Part shown: positions 23,505 to 34,700 of the stretch, in pieces
How positions within the stretch are numbered: the stretch's first letter is position 1
Layout: each line of letters begins with the position of its first letter
Assembly (NCBI RefSeq): GCF_904849725.1
Contig: NC_058518.1
Span: 504,357,225 to 504,421,224 of the forward strand
DNA from: Hordeum vulgare subsp. vulgare
Taxonomy: Eukaryota > Streptophyta > Magnoliopsida > Poales > Poaceae
Direction: 5' to 3'
DNA length: 64,000 bases
The notes under the pieces: model-generated
The model's input: only the letters and a program-made list of their open reading frames with translations
What the model was told of the DNA's origin: nothing
The model's database searches: none
Translations under genes and position numbers: made by a program

Positions 23505-24380
23505 TACTAGCAAAAGGACCGTGCGTTGTCATGGAAAAAAACAAATCATAATCTTAAATGGTCATGTTCATATTTTGCTGCATCACCCAGACGGCGAGAC
23601 ACTATCATTCTCAAATTCGTGAAGTCATGGACATTTTTTAAAACCCTTGCACATATCTAAAATCATGGACATTTTTGGAATTTGTGAACACTTATACAAA
23701 TTTTTGAACATTTTCTAAAATCAAAAACTTTTTTGAATTCATGAACATTTTATTCTATTCGGAAATATTTCTTTAAAATTGTGAACATTTTTTTCTTTAA
23801 TTGGCGAACATTTCTAGAATCGCCTAACAGTTTTAAAAGAAATAATCTTGAAATATACAAACATTTTTTAGTTTGATGAACATTTTTTGTAATACATGAT
23901 AAAAAATTGATAAGTCATGACTCACTGGACGACTTCGGACCGCTGTGACAGGGAGTATGCTCCACGCGCGCTCATCCCCTTGTTGCTGCCATCGGCGGCT
24001 TCCTAGTCGCTTCCTAGTATGCTCAATGGCGTTCCTTCCTTTTGCTGCTGGTTCCCTTTTCACTTGATCTCGTGGCACCTCCTGTCCTCCACGCGTTGAT
24101 GTTCCTGTTCGCTTTCATCTGATGACCCAGACGCTCGTGGCGGCATTCAGGTAGATCGGTCGGTTAAGCGTGCGTGTGCCTCGGGCCAGGTCAGGAGTCT
24201 TGCCCTAGTATTGTTTAGTCACGACTAGTCCATCAGATCTAACGGTAGCCGGGTCCTGCTAGTTGTTGGCATCCGAATTGAACGGTGATCTGAGGCGTGC
24301 ATCGTCACAAATCCTTCAAGGTGTTGATCTGGAAGGCGGCGGTGGAGAATAAATAAATACCTAAACTGAGAGCGAACCCT
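23505..24380 (+). mobile_element. Unclassified repeat with TACTAGCAAAAGG terminus (copy 2)
   Basis: The left end TACTAGCAAAAGGACCGTGC matches the terminus at 13,693. The right limit is uncertain: AACCCTTATATAGTAG at 24,365-24,380 is a candidate, and so is the TTTATTATTAGG end at 26,785. The first 400 bases are degenerate GAACATTTTT-type repeats; the rest is GC-richer without a recognised gene. Confidence 0.4.
23630..23900. repeat. Degenerate AT-rich repeat with GAACATTTTT phrase
   Basis: Variants of GGACATTTTTT, GAACATTTTC and GAACATTTTTTG recur every 20-35 bases. The same phrase family fills 40,050-41,230, 42,960-43,460 and 47,680-48,900. Confidence 0.6.
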
Positions 24381-25015
24381 TATATAGTAGAAATAAAAAA
24401 AAATCTAAACAAGCGTGCACGAGAGCTAGCTACGTCGGCTGATTTTTTTAGAAATGACAACACGTGGCTGCCATCTTGATGTAGCTAGCTAACACGTTCG
24501 CACATTCTAGAAGTTATCCATCGCAAGAAAGCTACAAGTTATCCATCCAGAGCTTCTCGATTTCCATGAGCACATTCACAGACGCCGCTGCCGTCGTGTG
24601 CATCCATCGCCGCCAGCAGATCCCCGCACACATCGCCTCATCCCCACCCTCCCGCGCGTCGTCAGACCATCCGGACCCTCTCGCCTCCCCTGGGCGCCGC
24701 AGGGATCCCCGCAATATCACCATGCTCAAATATTCTCTCCTTGGCCACAATCCATATGTTTTGATATAGTACTGTATTAGTCAAAGCGCAAAACATTGTA
24801 AAACACAAATATCTGATATTGCTCCTAAAAGATGGGATTTAGACATCAAAGCGCAAATCATTGCAATGCATTATCCCACTATAATTTCTACAGTGATATG
24901 GATAAAGATGAAGTGAGCATGACAGCTTCTTCCAACACATCAAGAGCACTCGGTTTTAACCTCTAAACAGAGCCACGTAGCAGTGAACTTATCCCAAAGG
25001 AAGCATTCACAAATG
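24381..25015. other. No gene recognised
   Basis: Short GC-rich patch at 24,560-24,720 within AT-rich sequence; small open frames only. Confidence 0.4.
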
Positions 25016-26080
25016 TCAAAAGATGATCTGCTTGCGCTCATCAGCGTTCCATGGATATCTCGATGGGGACTTCACCTTGGGATCCAAGTCATCACAACAC
25101 AGACATACCTTCCTGTCGTGCAGAAATATCTCTGTCATATTAACCGCATGTTCCATGGCACACCTGATGAATCGCACAAAGATGTCGTCAGGTTGGAAGC
25201 CATAGATGGTGAGCTTAACCAGATTCTTGTGCTTGAAATCAGGGGCATGTGGCTTCCACTCCATGTCTGCCTTTTCACAGTAGCCATTTCTCTCCCGAAA
25301 CTCTTTGTCTCTCATCAACATATGGCACGAATGATCCCACACTGTGATGCACAACTCTTTAAGGGATGGTGCAGCTTCAAGAATAAACATTGTCGAAGCT
25401 AAATTACATTCTTCAGGAAGTTTGTCCAGAATCACATGTTGCAGTTTGCTGAGCACATGCCTCAGTAGCTTCGGGCTTTCTGGCAAAACCCAAATCTGGG
25501 AAAGAAAAAACAATTTGCAAACTGAGTGCAAGTTGCATATAAATCACATTGTCAACTTAAACCAGTATTGTTATTACATATATAACCATCATATATAGAG
25601 TGAAAATGGACATGTACGATTCAAATGACTAACTATTAGTACCTTTTCACTTTCAAATTCCATATGTAGATCGCTTATGGAAGGAACATTACCAAGGAGC
25701 TGACTTAACTCAAGAGTCCTAGTCGATCGTGAGCCTGTTTTAGCAAGCCTCAGCTTTGAAAGCTGTGGTACAAAACCAAAAGACAGGGGATCTTTCTCAG
25801 AGTAGAACCAACTGTTATAGCTCACCCGTTGGAGTTTCGGTAGACATGTCAGCTCAACTGTCTCGAATTTTCCATAGTCGACCTCGAGCTCAGTAAGTTG
25901 AGCATGTTCTATTTGCACCACAGAATTCATCCCACAGTCGCAATGGGTTAAACGCAAAGACTCTAAGAGCTTGCAAGTGCTGAGGATGTTGGGTATGTCT
26001 AGTTCACCAAACCTCATATTGCACAGCCACAGGCGCCTGAGGCCAGCAAATGCATCCGGACAAGCACCGAAAAAAATCAT
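25016..26080 (-). pseudogene. F-box/FBD/leucine-rich-repeat protein gene fragment lacking the F-box
   Basis: Plant F-box/FBD/LRR proteins are substrate receptors of SCF ubiquitin ligases. Two exons join in phase 0: 26,080-25,643 (146 codons of leucine-rich repeats, e.g. GLRRLWLCNMRFGELDIPN and LLESLRLTHC) and 25,495-25,016 (159 codons with the FBD-like part, e.g. APSLKELCITVW). The intron 25,642-25,496 has GT...AG ends and the junction reads ESEK then IWVLPES. The frame is open, but a TGA lies a few codons upstream of the first Met (26,080), and the N-terminal F-box and early repeats are absent; instead there is unrelated GC-rich sequence. I read it as a captured or truncated fragment. A short functional FBD/LRR protein is possible but less likely. 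Confidence 0.75.
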
Positions 26081-26298
26081 TGAACTGCTGACCGATGAAC
26101 ATCATGTGGAGGCGTAGTTGACTTGCAGTAGTATGGGGGAGATCTCGATGGGAGGAGGAAGAGGGTCACCCCGGTCGGCGATGAAGCTCCGGCTGGTGCT
26201 CTCCCCGACGGACACCGAGCTGTGGCCGCCGAGGACCGCTCCTTGACGGGTGTCAGCTCCTTGAGGGCGAGCTGGTGGCGGCGGATCTGGGAGTCGAA

Positions 26299-26416
26299 GG
26301 TGGTTGGGGAGGAGGCGGCGGACCCGGGAGGCGAAGGTGGTTGCGGAGGAGGCGGCGGCGGGAGGCGACGGTTGTTGGGGAGGAGGCGGCGGATCCGGGA
26401 GGCGACGGTGGCTGGG
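26299..26416 (-). repeat. GC-rich tandem repeat, 34-37-bp units, three copies
   Basis: GGAGGAGGCGGCGG units start at 26,299, 26,336 and 26,370. They lie just upstream of the FBD/LRR fragment and would encode Pro/Ser/Arg-rich sequence in the antisense direction; two overlapping long frames there are low-complexity and are not called as genes. Confidence 0.7.
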
Positions 26417-26784
26417 GTCTTCAGATCCAGGTCGAGGGCGACGCGCGTCACCATTGCCGACGGGGGTGGTTTGGTGGCCTAGGAGCCGCGTGTGGTGGGC
26501 GCGGCGGCCCGCGGGGCCTGTGGCCAACAGCCGCCGGGAACACGGGAGGGCGGAGGTCCCTCTGCGCCCGCCGGAGCCGGCGGCGTCGCCATTTGCGGGG
26601 TGGGGGTTGTGTGGAGAGAGGGGGGAAAGGAGGGACGAGTTAGTTTGGATAAAATATAGGGTGTTTTGTGCAAAACGTAAAATAATGGTTCGACTTGACT
26701 TACAGAAGGACTGGGGTTGAATCCTTGAAAAAGGAAGGGCTTTTTTGAAAAACGGCCACGACAGATGACCAGAAACCCAATTTG

Positions 26785-26803
26785 CTTTATTATTAGGGAG
26801 AGA
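26785..26803 (+). other. Right terminus of the unclassified TACTAGC repeat family
   Basis: CTTTATTATTAGGGAGAGA matches the right end at 14,852-14,870 and the reversed end at 37,272. It may close copy 2 (23,505), which would then enclose the FBD/LRR fragment, or belong to a separate copy with a lost left end. Confidence 0.4.
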
Positions 26804-26864
26804 TTCATCCTCTTCCCATAACAAATACTATACAATACTTTGTGTATATAATACGTGAAATATA

Positions 26865-27001
26865 CTCCCTCCGTTCCTAAACATAAGTCTTTTTAGAGGT
26901 TTTATTAAGGGACTACATACGGATGTATATAGACATACTTTAAAGTGTTGATTTATTCATTTTGCTTCGTATGTAGTCCTTTAATAAAATCTCTTAAAAG
27001 C
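26865..27001. mobile_element. Stowaway-type MITE, right end eroded
   Basis: TA then CTCCCTCCGTTCCTAAAC begins the element, and the interior shows the usual inverted pair GACTACATACGGATG / TTCGTATGTAGTCC. The right inverted end is lost after CTCTTAAAAG. Confidence 0.8.
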
Positions 27002-28139
27002 GCAATGCACTGCATATGTAATTTAATGGGCCGAAATTACATAGCCGCACATCGAGCGAGCAGTTCACGATGATGGTCCGTGCCCGTCGACATCCCTCTC
27101 GTGTGTCGGGTGCCCAACATTTCATCCTGGGTTGGGTTCTACGGCATTCCTTCATTCAATGTTCAGCAATAAATACTAGTAACTGAACAAAACGAATAGT
27201 TCGTTTGGAGAGAATGTTCTTGCCAGCAAACAAATAGTACTACACTGATTCTGCTTCAGTCCCCACTCGGAGTTGTTGAGTTATCACTCCAACCCTACCT
27301 AGGTGCATCGGCGGTATGCTGTTAGACTAACATATTAATTTTGTTTGTTTTTCGTTCATTTGGTTCACCTATTCACCTAACGGACGTACATCAGACATAT
27401 ATGGACTGTTGATACATCCAGCGCAAGCACATGGAGTGGACGACAACGAAGCCGTGTGCTCTCACTGAGCTCGTCGCCGCCGCGTCACAGCAAGCGCCGA
27501 CGACCATCACCACACCCACAGCTTGCACCACCGTGCTCGTTGCCACATTGCAGCACGCGGCCCACAACATGCAGCATAGCCGCCAAGCCTGCACCATCGC
27601 GCTCATCGCCTTTGCGCGCCCATGATCGCGTTCGACTCCGCGCACAAGTTTGGGGACAACATGCTCAACAAGGTCCCACGGCGCCCCGCAGCCGTCACCG
27701 CTCCCCTGGTGGGCCCCGCTCGCCATTTCGCCCCACATCGTTTTCACGCCTTCTGTCCGTCGCTCCTCCTAACGACTACCGACACCTAGTCAAGTGTGAC
27801 TGGGCGGGACGTGGTGAGTTGTACGCCACAGGGCGTGTCGGGGTACCTTGACCCGAACTACCACCGGCATGATGGCGTCGGAGCTCTCCCCTGTGAGCAT
27901 GATGATGGCAGTTGTAGTTCTTGAAGGCCTCTCCGGTGAGCACGATGGCGACCTGCGCAAGTGGCCTCACCGATGAGCGTGGCGGTGGCATGCGTAGGTG
28001 GCCTCGTTGGTGCGCCGGTCCTCGTTATGATAGTTGTGGAGGTAGAAGTCTGCGGTCACTAATATGTGTGGGACAAGAGCAGACATGAGCGAACGAGAAC
28101 ATAAGACGGGAGGGTCCGCTTCTATCCGTCGAGGACCCA
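27002..28139. other. No gene recognised
   Basis: GC-rich from 27,420 to 28,060 with overlapping open frames on both strands, which is expected of GC-rich sequence. None resembles a known family. Confidence 0.4.
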
Positions 28140-28291
28140 TTTCTTGCCCATATTTGAGCCCAGTTTGGTTCGGGAAGGATAATTAACACACACGAAGGAG
28201 ACACCTTGTCCGTTTAAGTCGCTCGGTTGGGCCAAGTTTTTTGTCCGAATGACCTAAACGGATAATATAGGTCGATGCGTTGGAGTTGCTC
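28140..28291 (+). mobile_element. Right end of a PIF/Harbinger-type element
   Basis: The sequence ends GCGTTGGAGTTGCTC followed by TTA, the same terminus as the transposase-bearing element ending at 33,450. The left part is not delimited. Confidence 0.4.
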
Positions 28292-28414
28292 TTATACCCT
28301 ACCATCATGGACCCCGATGGTAGGAAAAGGATCGGATCACAAAATTTTCATAATCTAGGGTCATATCTGGATTATTTTTTGTAAAATGGTCAAAACACCA
28401 AATTTAGCCGCTTA

Positions 28415-28682
28415 GGCTGGCCACAGTGGGAGTAACTTAAGTAGTATATTCTTAGAACTAGTAAACATGCTAATGTGGCAGACAATTAAAGAAGAGTGAG
28501 GGTTAAAGTAACATAGGTAGATACAGTAACATGTTAAATGTTATGCTACTATGTGTCTTGCTTGTCAATAAATGAGACCATCTATGATACTAGTTTATGA
28601 TATTATGCACTATAAAGATAGTATCATACTATAGTATCATATGCATGATACTCCTTTATGATACTTCTCACTATGGTCAGCC
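28415..28682. mobile_element. Tourist-like MITE with TTA target-site duplication (268 bp)
   Basis: GGCTGGCCACAGTGGGAGTA at the left and, inverted, GGCTGACCATAGTGAG at the right, flanked on both sides by TTA. The family is PIF/Harbinger by TSD. Confidence 0.85.
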
Positions 28683-29957
28683 TTATGGCTTTGCAGTGTT
28701 GTAGTAGTACTTCACTAGTGCTACATGGGTCTAGTCTAGACTAGAAAAGTTGGCCGAGCTTTGGTGCATGTTGTTGTTGTGTTTTTTTTAGAAAAATCAT
28801 GTTTTTTTGTGAGATAGAAGATAAATACTTAAGGTTTATTGCTTTTTGAAACAGCCAAATCTTTTAAGTTTGATGTAGTTTATAGGAAATTATATTAGAT
28901 TCATAATAATAAACCAGTATGGTAAGAATCATTATGAAATAAATTTCCATACTTGTTAGTTTAATATCATGGATGCCGGTCTTTTTTTCTAAACTTAGTC
29001 AAAGTTAAAGAAATCTAACTTTTAAAGAAACTAATATCCGCTTTTCGATCTGATAGACCATTTAGTTTGACACGTGGAGGAGATGATGTAGTGTGTTTTA
29101 TTTTTATTTATAGTGCATTGATTTGGTTGGTCTTTCATGTTGTAATTATGCGTTATCCGCAGACCAATCTATATTTATGTGAGGAAATTTTTGCATCGAC
29201 GGTTGCATGTACTATGTTGGTTCAACAAAAATCGTAAACCATATTCAAAATTGAATACCTCAATTGAATGATAGAACTTCAAAATTAGGAACATAGTAAA
29301 CTAAAAAGAACTGAACGGCAGTCTGAGCAATTGTTGACCCGGTCAAAATCGAATGACCCAAATATAAATTGGTTACCTCGATTAGAAAGCATACTATAAA
29401 AGAAATGAATGAAAGAGCTTGGAGAAATAATTGACCTAGTTAAAACCGATTGACCCAATTCGAATTGAAGACATCAACTGAACGTTGACTCTTTTAAAAT
29501 TATGGAGCACAATGTTGACACTCGCGCCCGCGCAACGACGGCTAGCGCGTACGGTGGCCAGCACAGCGCGGGCGAGCTTCGACGACGGCTCCAATGCGGC
29601 GCGCACGAGTTTCTTCCCACGATTCCTCGTCAAGTTGCTGCATTTGGGGTCGAGTGGAGGTGCTTGAACGTGACCGACAGTCTTATCTTGCCTCGAGATT
29701 CAAAGCCGGTTTGAGACACGCCGGCTAGTCTCGTGGTTTAGAAAGGAAATGGGACCTCACCCGATCCTTTGTCCGACCGGACACACTGATTGGGCAGACG
29801 TTTCGAACGTTTGAAAAGGATACAGAGGATTCTGCGAGTCGGCCGGCCCAGATGCAGAAATCTGTTTTGTGAGCAGTAGTGCACGCAATTTACAGCACGC
29901 ACCGCACGCTAGAAAAGGCAAAGTTGGACGGCGGATTCGCGGACAAGTGTCGACAGA
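28683..29957. other. AT-rich, no gene recognised
   Basis: AT-rich with a GC-richer patch at 29,520-29,900. Only short open frames. Confidence 0.45.
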
Positions 29958-30310
29958 GGGGTGTTTGTTTCTAGGGATTTTTTGATGTAGGGACTAAAAA
30001 AAGTCTCTTTTAGTCTCATGTGAAACAAACAGAAGAAATTTTTAGGGACTAAAAGGAGGTATTTGAGACCAAAGAAAAAAGTCCTTATGAAAGGGTCTTT
30101 TTGAGACTTTTTTGAAACATTTTCCAACAGTACCCCTACTTTTAGCATGTCATTTAATAACTACACTACATTAGTAGGGGTACCATGGTCTTTTTTATGT
30201 TATTTAGTGACCTTTAGTCTCTGTTTAGTTCATGAAAACAAACAGGTAGGATTAAGAACTTTTTAATTAAGATTAAAAAAAATCAAGAAACTTTGTGAAA
30301 TAAACAGGCC
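29958..30310. mobile_element. MITE with GGGTGTTTGTTT ends and AGA target-site duplication (353 bp)
   Basis: The left end GGGGTGTTTGTTTC is the imperfect inverse of the right end GAAATAAACAGGCC, and both are flanked by AGA. The three-base TSD and the GGCCTGTTTG-like end suggest a Harbinger-type element. Confidence 0.65.
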
Positions 30311-30734
30311 AGAGCATGCCTCGTCGTCAACCGTCGCCGCATCCGCAGAGTCTGACCGTGGGCGGCACGGTCTGTCTGGAGGCTTCGTTTGGAGGAGAGA
30401 GGAAAAGGGAAAGCGCTAGCTGCTGCACTGCAGCAGACAGTGACACGGCTCGGCTCGGGTCGGCTCAGGTCGGCCGCGACGTCAATGACGACGGTGACGA
30501 TCCATGGAAAATTCAGGCTCGCACGGCGAGTTGGACCTGCAAGCACAAAAGGCTGACGAGGGTCGAGGCAAGGCACGCCGGCCGGCGCCTCCGTGCGTGT
30601 GCCCGCCTGGGCTGCTTGAGCAACGACGACGAGACCACAGCTGACCAATCGACAACAGCGACAAAAGATTCTCTCCATGTGTGTTTCGTGTTTTGTGTTT
30701 GGTATTTTTCGTGCGACGGAAACACTGACTATGG
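30311..30734. other. GC-rich spacer, no gene recognised
   Basis: Contains a GCTGCACTGCAGC palindrome near 30,420. Open frames on both strands lack recognisable domains. Confidence 0.4.
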
Positions 30735-30787
30735 GAGCAACTTAAACTGAACGACTCAAACAGACGCACGGTATCGTCCGTTTGGAT

Positions 30788-31447
30788 TGCTTTTTTTTTT
30801 CCGAGGTTAAAGAGAGTTTTATTCCAAACAACTCGGGTTACAATCTCGAGATAACAAATCCTCACAGAACGTAGGGCTCGAATTCAACCATACTGCAGTA
30901 TACTGCAGTACAAGCATTGGTACGGCTATAATGAGCGAGGTGATGTGCTACCCTATTCTGATCTCTACTAATTTTTAAAGAAATAACCTCTCTATCAACC
31001 ATAAGAGATTTAATCTCCTCAACTAAGTGTTCATAGGCCGACCTAGACCAAGCATCGTCCTTAATGGTGGCCAAAGCATTTGAAGAATCTGACTGGACAA
31101 TAACGGGCATATCCGAATGCTGCAAAACCAGTGCATACCTTGCATTAAGGTATGAATCTCTGCTTCGAAGGCGTCGTTACAGTTGAATATATACCTGTAT
31201 GCGGCAAATATCAACAAACCATTCTTCCTTCGTAGCACCATCCCAGCCGACGCACGGCCGTCCTGAGCAGAGAAAGATCCGTCCACAAGAGTGCCACCCA
31301 TCATGTCGGTGGTGGAGGCCAATGCTTAGATGGAGCATGGTTAGTGTTTGTAATTTGTACTCGGCTGTGCACATAAGATGGCATCTTTCCCTTGATAATA
31401 TCCTCCATGCTATACTTCTTCACATGATTGAGATATTTCCTATACGT
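30788..31447 (-). mobile_element. Short 5'-truncated LINE nested in the Harbinger terminus (660 bp)
   Basis: TCGTCCGTTTGGAT (30,774-30,787) and TCGTTCGTTTGGAT (31,448-31,461) form a 14-bp TSD with one change. A ten-base T run at 30,791-30,800 is the A tail of the minus-strand insert. LINE-like coding begins right at the TSD. Confidence 0.85.
30862..31445 (-). pseudogene. LINE ORF2 C-terminal RNase H domain, frameshifted
   Basis: The plant-LINE RNase H is readable in pieces: a linker ending NTNHAPSKHWPPPPT, then LVDGSFSAQDGRASAGMVLR, then VIVQSDSSNALATIKDDAWS and VAHHLAHYSR before a stop at 30,862. At least two frameshifts (near 31,305 and 31,120) separate them. The LINE lacks everything upstream of this domain. 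Confidence 0.85.
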
Positions 31448-31699
31448 TCGTTCGTTTGGATCGACTGTACAACTAAGACGTCGACCCATTTTTCGTCTGT
31501 GTGGTAGGCTTCGAATATTCTTGATTTTTCTGTTAAATATGTTTAAATAAAAATATAATAAACATTAAATTATCTCAAATAAATTTAAAAGTTTAATAAA
31601 AATATAATTATTACTCAGTTCAAAAACCACATAAATATCTCATAGTTTACAAGTTAAATAAACATTAAATTGTCTCAAATACATTTAAAAAGAATAAGT

Positions 31700-32982
31700 T
31701 ATCGATACATTTGTTGATTGGCGACATAAATCCACAAATGCTCAATCAAATTATTTTGCAGGTGCATATGAGTTTTTCAATCACGCATCGTATGATGAAA
31801 CTCGACGAACTGTGCAAACGTTTGCCCCCTCTACACGCTCACGCACAATATTGTCATCCTAAAACTAAAACCCATGATCACATAGACGTTCTGCACGCCC
31901 ATCCTCTACGATCATATTGTGCATGATCATACGAACTGTCATCACATTCCACAATTTTTTGGTGCTCCAAGCTCTAGCGGGATAGCGAACGATGCCACAT
32001 CGAGATTGAAGAACGCCAAATGCACGCTCTACATCTTTTCGAATACTCTCTTCTTCTTGGGCAAATATCTTTCTCTTCTCTCCTACAGGGTTGGATATTG
32101 TCTTCATAGGAATAGACCACTACGGATAGATACCGTCAACTAGATGGTATCCATTGGTGTACTGGTGACCATTAATCTCAACATTGACCTCCGGAAAATT
32201 GCTTTTTGCCATCCTAGCAAACAACGGAGAGCACTGAAGCTCGTTGTTATCATTGTGAGATCCGGCCATGCCGAAGAAAGAGTGCCAAACCGAGAGATCT
32301 TCGGAGGCCACGGACTTAAGTATGACAGCGCAAGCTAGGACATGGCCCTTATACTAGCTCTGCCAAGCAGAAGGGCAGTTTTTTCACTTCCAATGCATAC
32401 AGTCTATGCTACCAAGCATCCCCGGGACTGCCCTGCTAGCATTCAACGCGAGCAACCGTGTTGTATCACCAGCAGTTGGCTCTCTCAAGTACTCCGGCCC
32501 GAACACAGCTTTGCAAAACCTATACATGGACTCAAGGCATTTGGACTCACTCATACAGACTCATCAATGAGATCATCAGGAACTCCTATGCAAGCATCCG
32601 AATGGCAGAGGTGCATTTCTGATAAGAGGACAAACAAATCTTTCCAAGGACATCCCTATTGCACTCGAAATAGTTATCGAACTCAATCACCCCCTCCTAA
32701 ATATGGTTGAACATGTGCCTAGACATATAAAAACGGCGTCGGAACATGTGATGTTTGAAGAGCGGGTTTGGCATCTCGAAGCAGTCCTTCGTGAGTAGGA
32801 AATGTCTACTCCCCCGGTTGCGATTCAGTGTAGGCGTGTGCCCCGGTGTGGAGCCCCTAAATTGCGGTCGCTCCATACTAAGGTGGTCATGGACCACCAT
32901 ACCACGATGTCCTCATCGCTGGATGAAGAATCATTCAAATCACAAAGAACGTTGTAGTAAAAAAACTCATCGTCGAAGCCAT
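31700..32982 (-). pseudogene. PIF/Harbinger DDE transposase (DDE_Tnp_4 type), broken
   Basis: The transposase cuts and pastes Harbinger elements. The start is probably the ATG at 32,982, followed by an acidic Ser/Asp run (DLNDSSSSDEDIVV). Recognisable blocks in order are RNRGSRHFLLTKDCFEMPNP with FKHHMFRRRFYMSRH, the first catalytic Asp in [10 protein letters not shown] (about 32,405), the second in MAGSHNDNNELQCS, NGYHLVDGIYP, and the Glu region RKDVERAFGVLQSR (about 32,010), ending with NLIEHLW near 31,714. The blocks lie in different frames with several stops, so no active protein is made. Confidence 0.9.
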
Positions 32983-33676
32983 TTGTACCTTGCGGGCGAA
33001 GCGTCGAACAACTTGCGGGCGTCCTTGAAGAATCCGACCGACGAGGGGCCTCGCGCTCCACCAAGACAAAGTAGTGAAGCTAGGCTGCGATGACGGCGGT
33101 GGCGGGAGATGAGGCTGCCGAGAGGCTGAGTCCACGGGCGGTTGGCTGGCAACGACGACGAGAGTGGGAGGCGGGGCATACGAGAGAGTTGGAGGGGAAG
33201 GAGAAAGAGGGAGAATGGTGTACGTGCCATCGGCGGGCGGGCTAGGGGGAAGAGAAGGGCGGGCGACGTAGGCGTCCGTCCCGTGTCCGCGCCGACACAA
33301 GTATGACCCAAATTTGAGTCTGGTATGGGTCACAGCGGACAAAAAACGGACACGTGTCCATTTGGGTCGGCGCGTTGGGTCGTGTTTTCTGCCCGCAGCG
33401 ATCGAGACGGACACGTGCAAACGAAATGGATCGCCCGATCGGAGTTGCTCTAAGGGTCTGTAGTTTGTATCTTCAATGGCAACCAATAGATTTTCATTTT
33501 CTCCCACATCCATCCACGGACACGTATGTCGGAAGACGCCATTCAACGCTCGCTTGTATATGTGTGCCGGTAAATTTAAATTCAAATATACTCCAATCCA
33601 ACCCATTCAGCGCGTGGGCCACATGTGCGATAACAACAAAAAAAGACAAATATGCTTAGGTTTTTACATGTCCGGT

Positions 33677-34700
33677 TTAAAAAAAGCTCAATCCAATAGT
33701 CAATGCAGTTCTTCCCAGCCGAACCGGCAATCCCAGCCAACTGCTCCTCAATCTAGGACGTGTCGCCATCGCCGCATTGGCAGCCTCCTTGTCCGTCTTC
33801 GTCGCCGCCTCCGCTGCGTCCTCATAGTCTGCCACCGCCAACTCATCTTTCTGTCGGTGCAACATCTGGTGCCCGTAGGATTGCACAATGACTCTTGCGT
33901 CGACATTGAAGGTCAACATCTTGGCGTCCTCCGCATTAGTGGCGATCTTGACCCTCTTTTCCTCGAGTGCCGCCTTCCTCTCTTCTATCATCGTCCTCCT
34001 CTCTTCGACCACGAGCTTCTGTTTGAACCTTTGCACCTTATCCTCCTCCTTGATCTCCGAGCGCCTCACGCATGCCTCCTCCTTCTTCGCCAAGATGTAC
34101 ATGATCATTTCCGTCATCTTGGCCGCCGCACCTTCTTGCTTCACCCTCTCCTCCTCCCACTTTTCCCTCTCATATTTCTTCTAACCTTCTTTGACGGTTG
34201 TTCGGTTGGGTCGGTAGGCTCATCGGTTTCTTCCTCGTTGGCTTGGATGGCAGTCTTGACAATGAAAAGGTTCCACTTCGGTTGCCATTCAGCTTCAACC
34301 AACAATGCATGATGGTGAAGGACTTCATCTCCAACTTCTTGTACGCCACACAAGCACGAGTAGGCTGCAAAGTGAAACAATGTCAACAACACATATCCAT
34401 CTACCGAGCAACAAAACGATACATGTTCGGCTAGTGAACAACAAAACTAAAGCATATTCGGCTAGTGATCAACTTACTTGCTCGGTGATTTATATATTGC
34501 TAGGATACCGTGCAATGAGGTACTTCAAGTGCCCGCAATACTTGGACATGGCCTATTGGATGCTATACTATCCATGGTTGAGGGACTACCATTTACGGTT
34601 GCGAATGATCGTGTCCGGGTAGGGCGTGAAATGCTTGTGTTCATGGAACCATATGTGAATGTTCCTCCAAAAGGTTGTGCCCTTTTGCTCCGTGCCATCG
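33677..34700 (-). pseudogene. Harbinger ORF1-like protein remnant (NAM-associated C-terminal type)
   Basis: Harbinger elements encode a second, DNA-binding Myb/SANT-like protein needed with the transposase. Here frames switch repeatedly. A SANT-like stretch GTTFWRNIHIWFHEHKHF continues to PDTIIRNRKW (about 34,665-34,590, with stops after it), then MHCWLKLNGNRSGTF and WNLFIVKTAIQANEEETDEP, and finally a charged helix KQEGAAAKMTEMIMYILAKK that runs to 33,677. The helix region is a 155-codon open frame. It lies next to the transposase element but beyond its terminus at 33,450, so it belongs to a second related copy or to an element split by rearrangement. Confidence 0.65.

Larger units (their letters stand above)
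30735..33450 (-). mobile_element. PIF/Harbinger transposon with DDE transposase, degenerate
   Basis: The right terminus GGAGTTGCTC ends at 33,450 before TAA. A matching GAGCAACTT lies at 30,735, followed by GACTCAAACAGACG, which parallels the GACCCAAATGGACACG-type sequence inside the right end. The left target site is not TAA, so the left boundary is less sure. The element encodes the transposase at 31,700-32,982, and a LINE fragment is nested near its left end. Confidence 0.65.

Noticed and set aside
26102..26824. 240-codon minus-strand frame upstream of the FBD/LRR fragment as its missing N-terminus
   Set aside because: It has no F-box signature, is in a different frame, and is mostly Pro/Arg/Ser from GC-rich tandem repeats.
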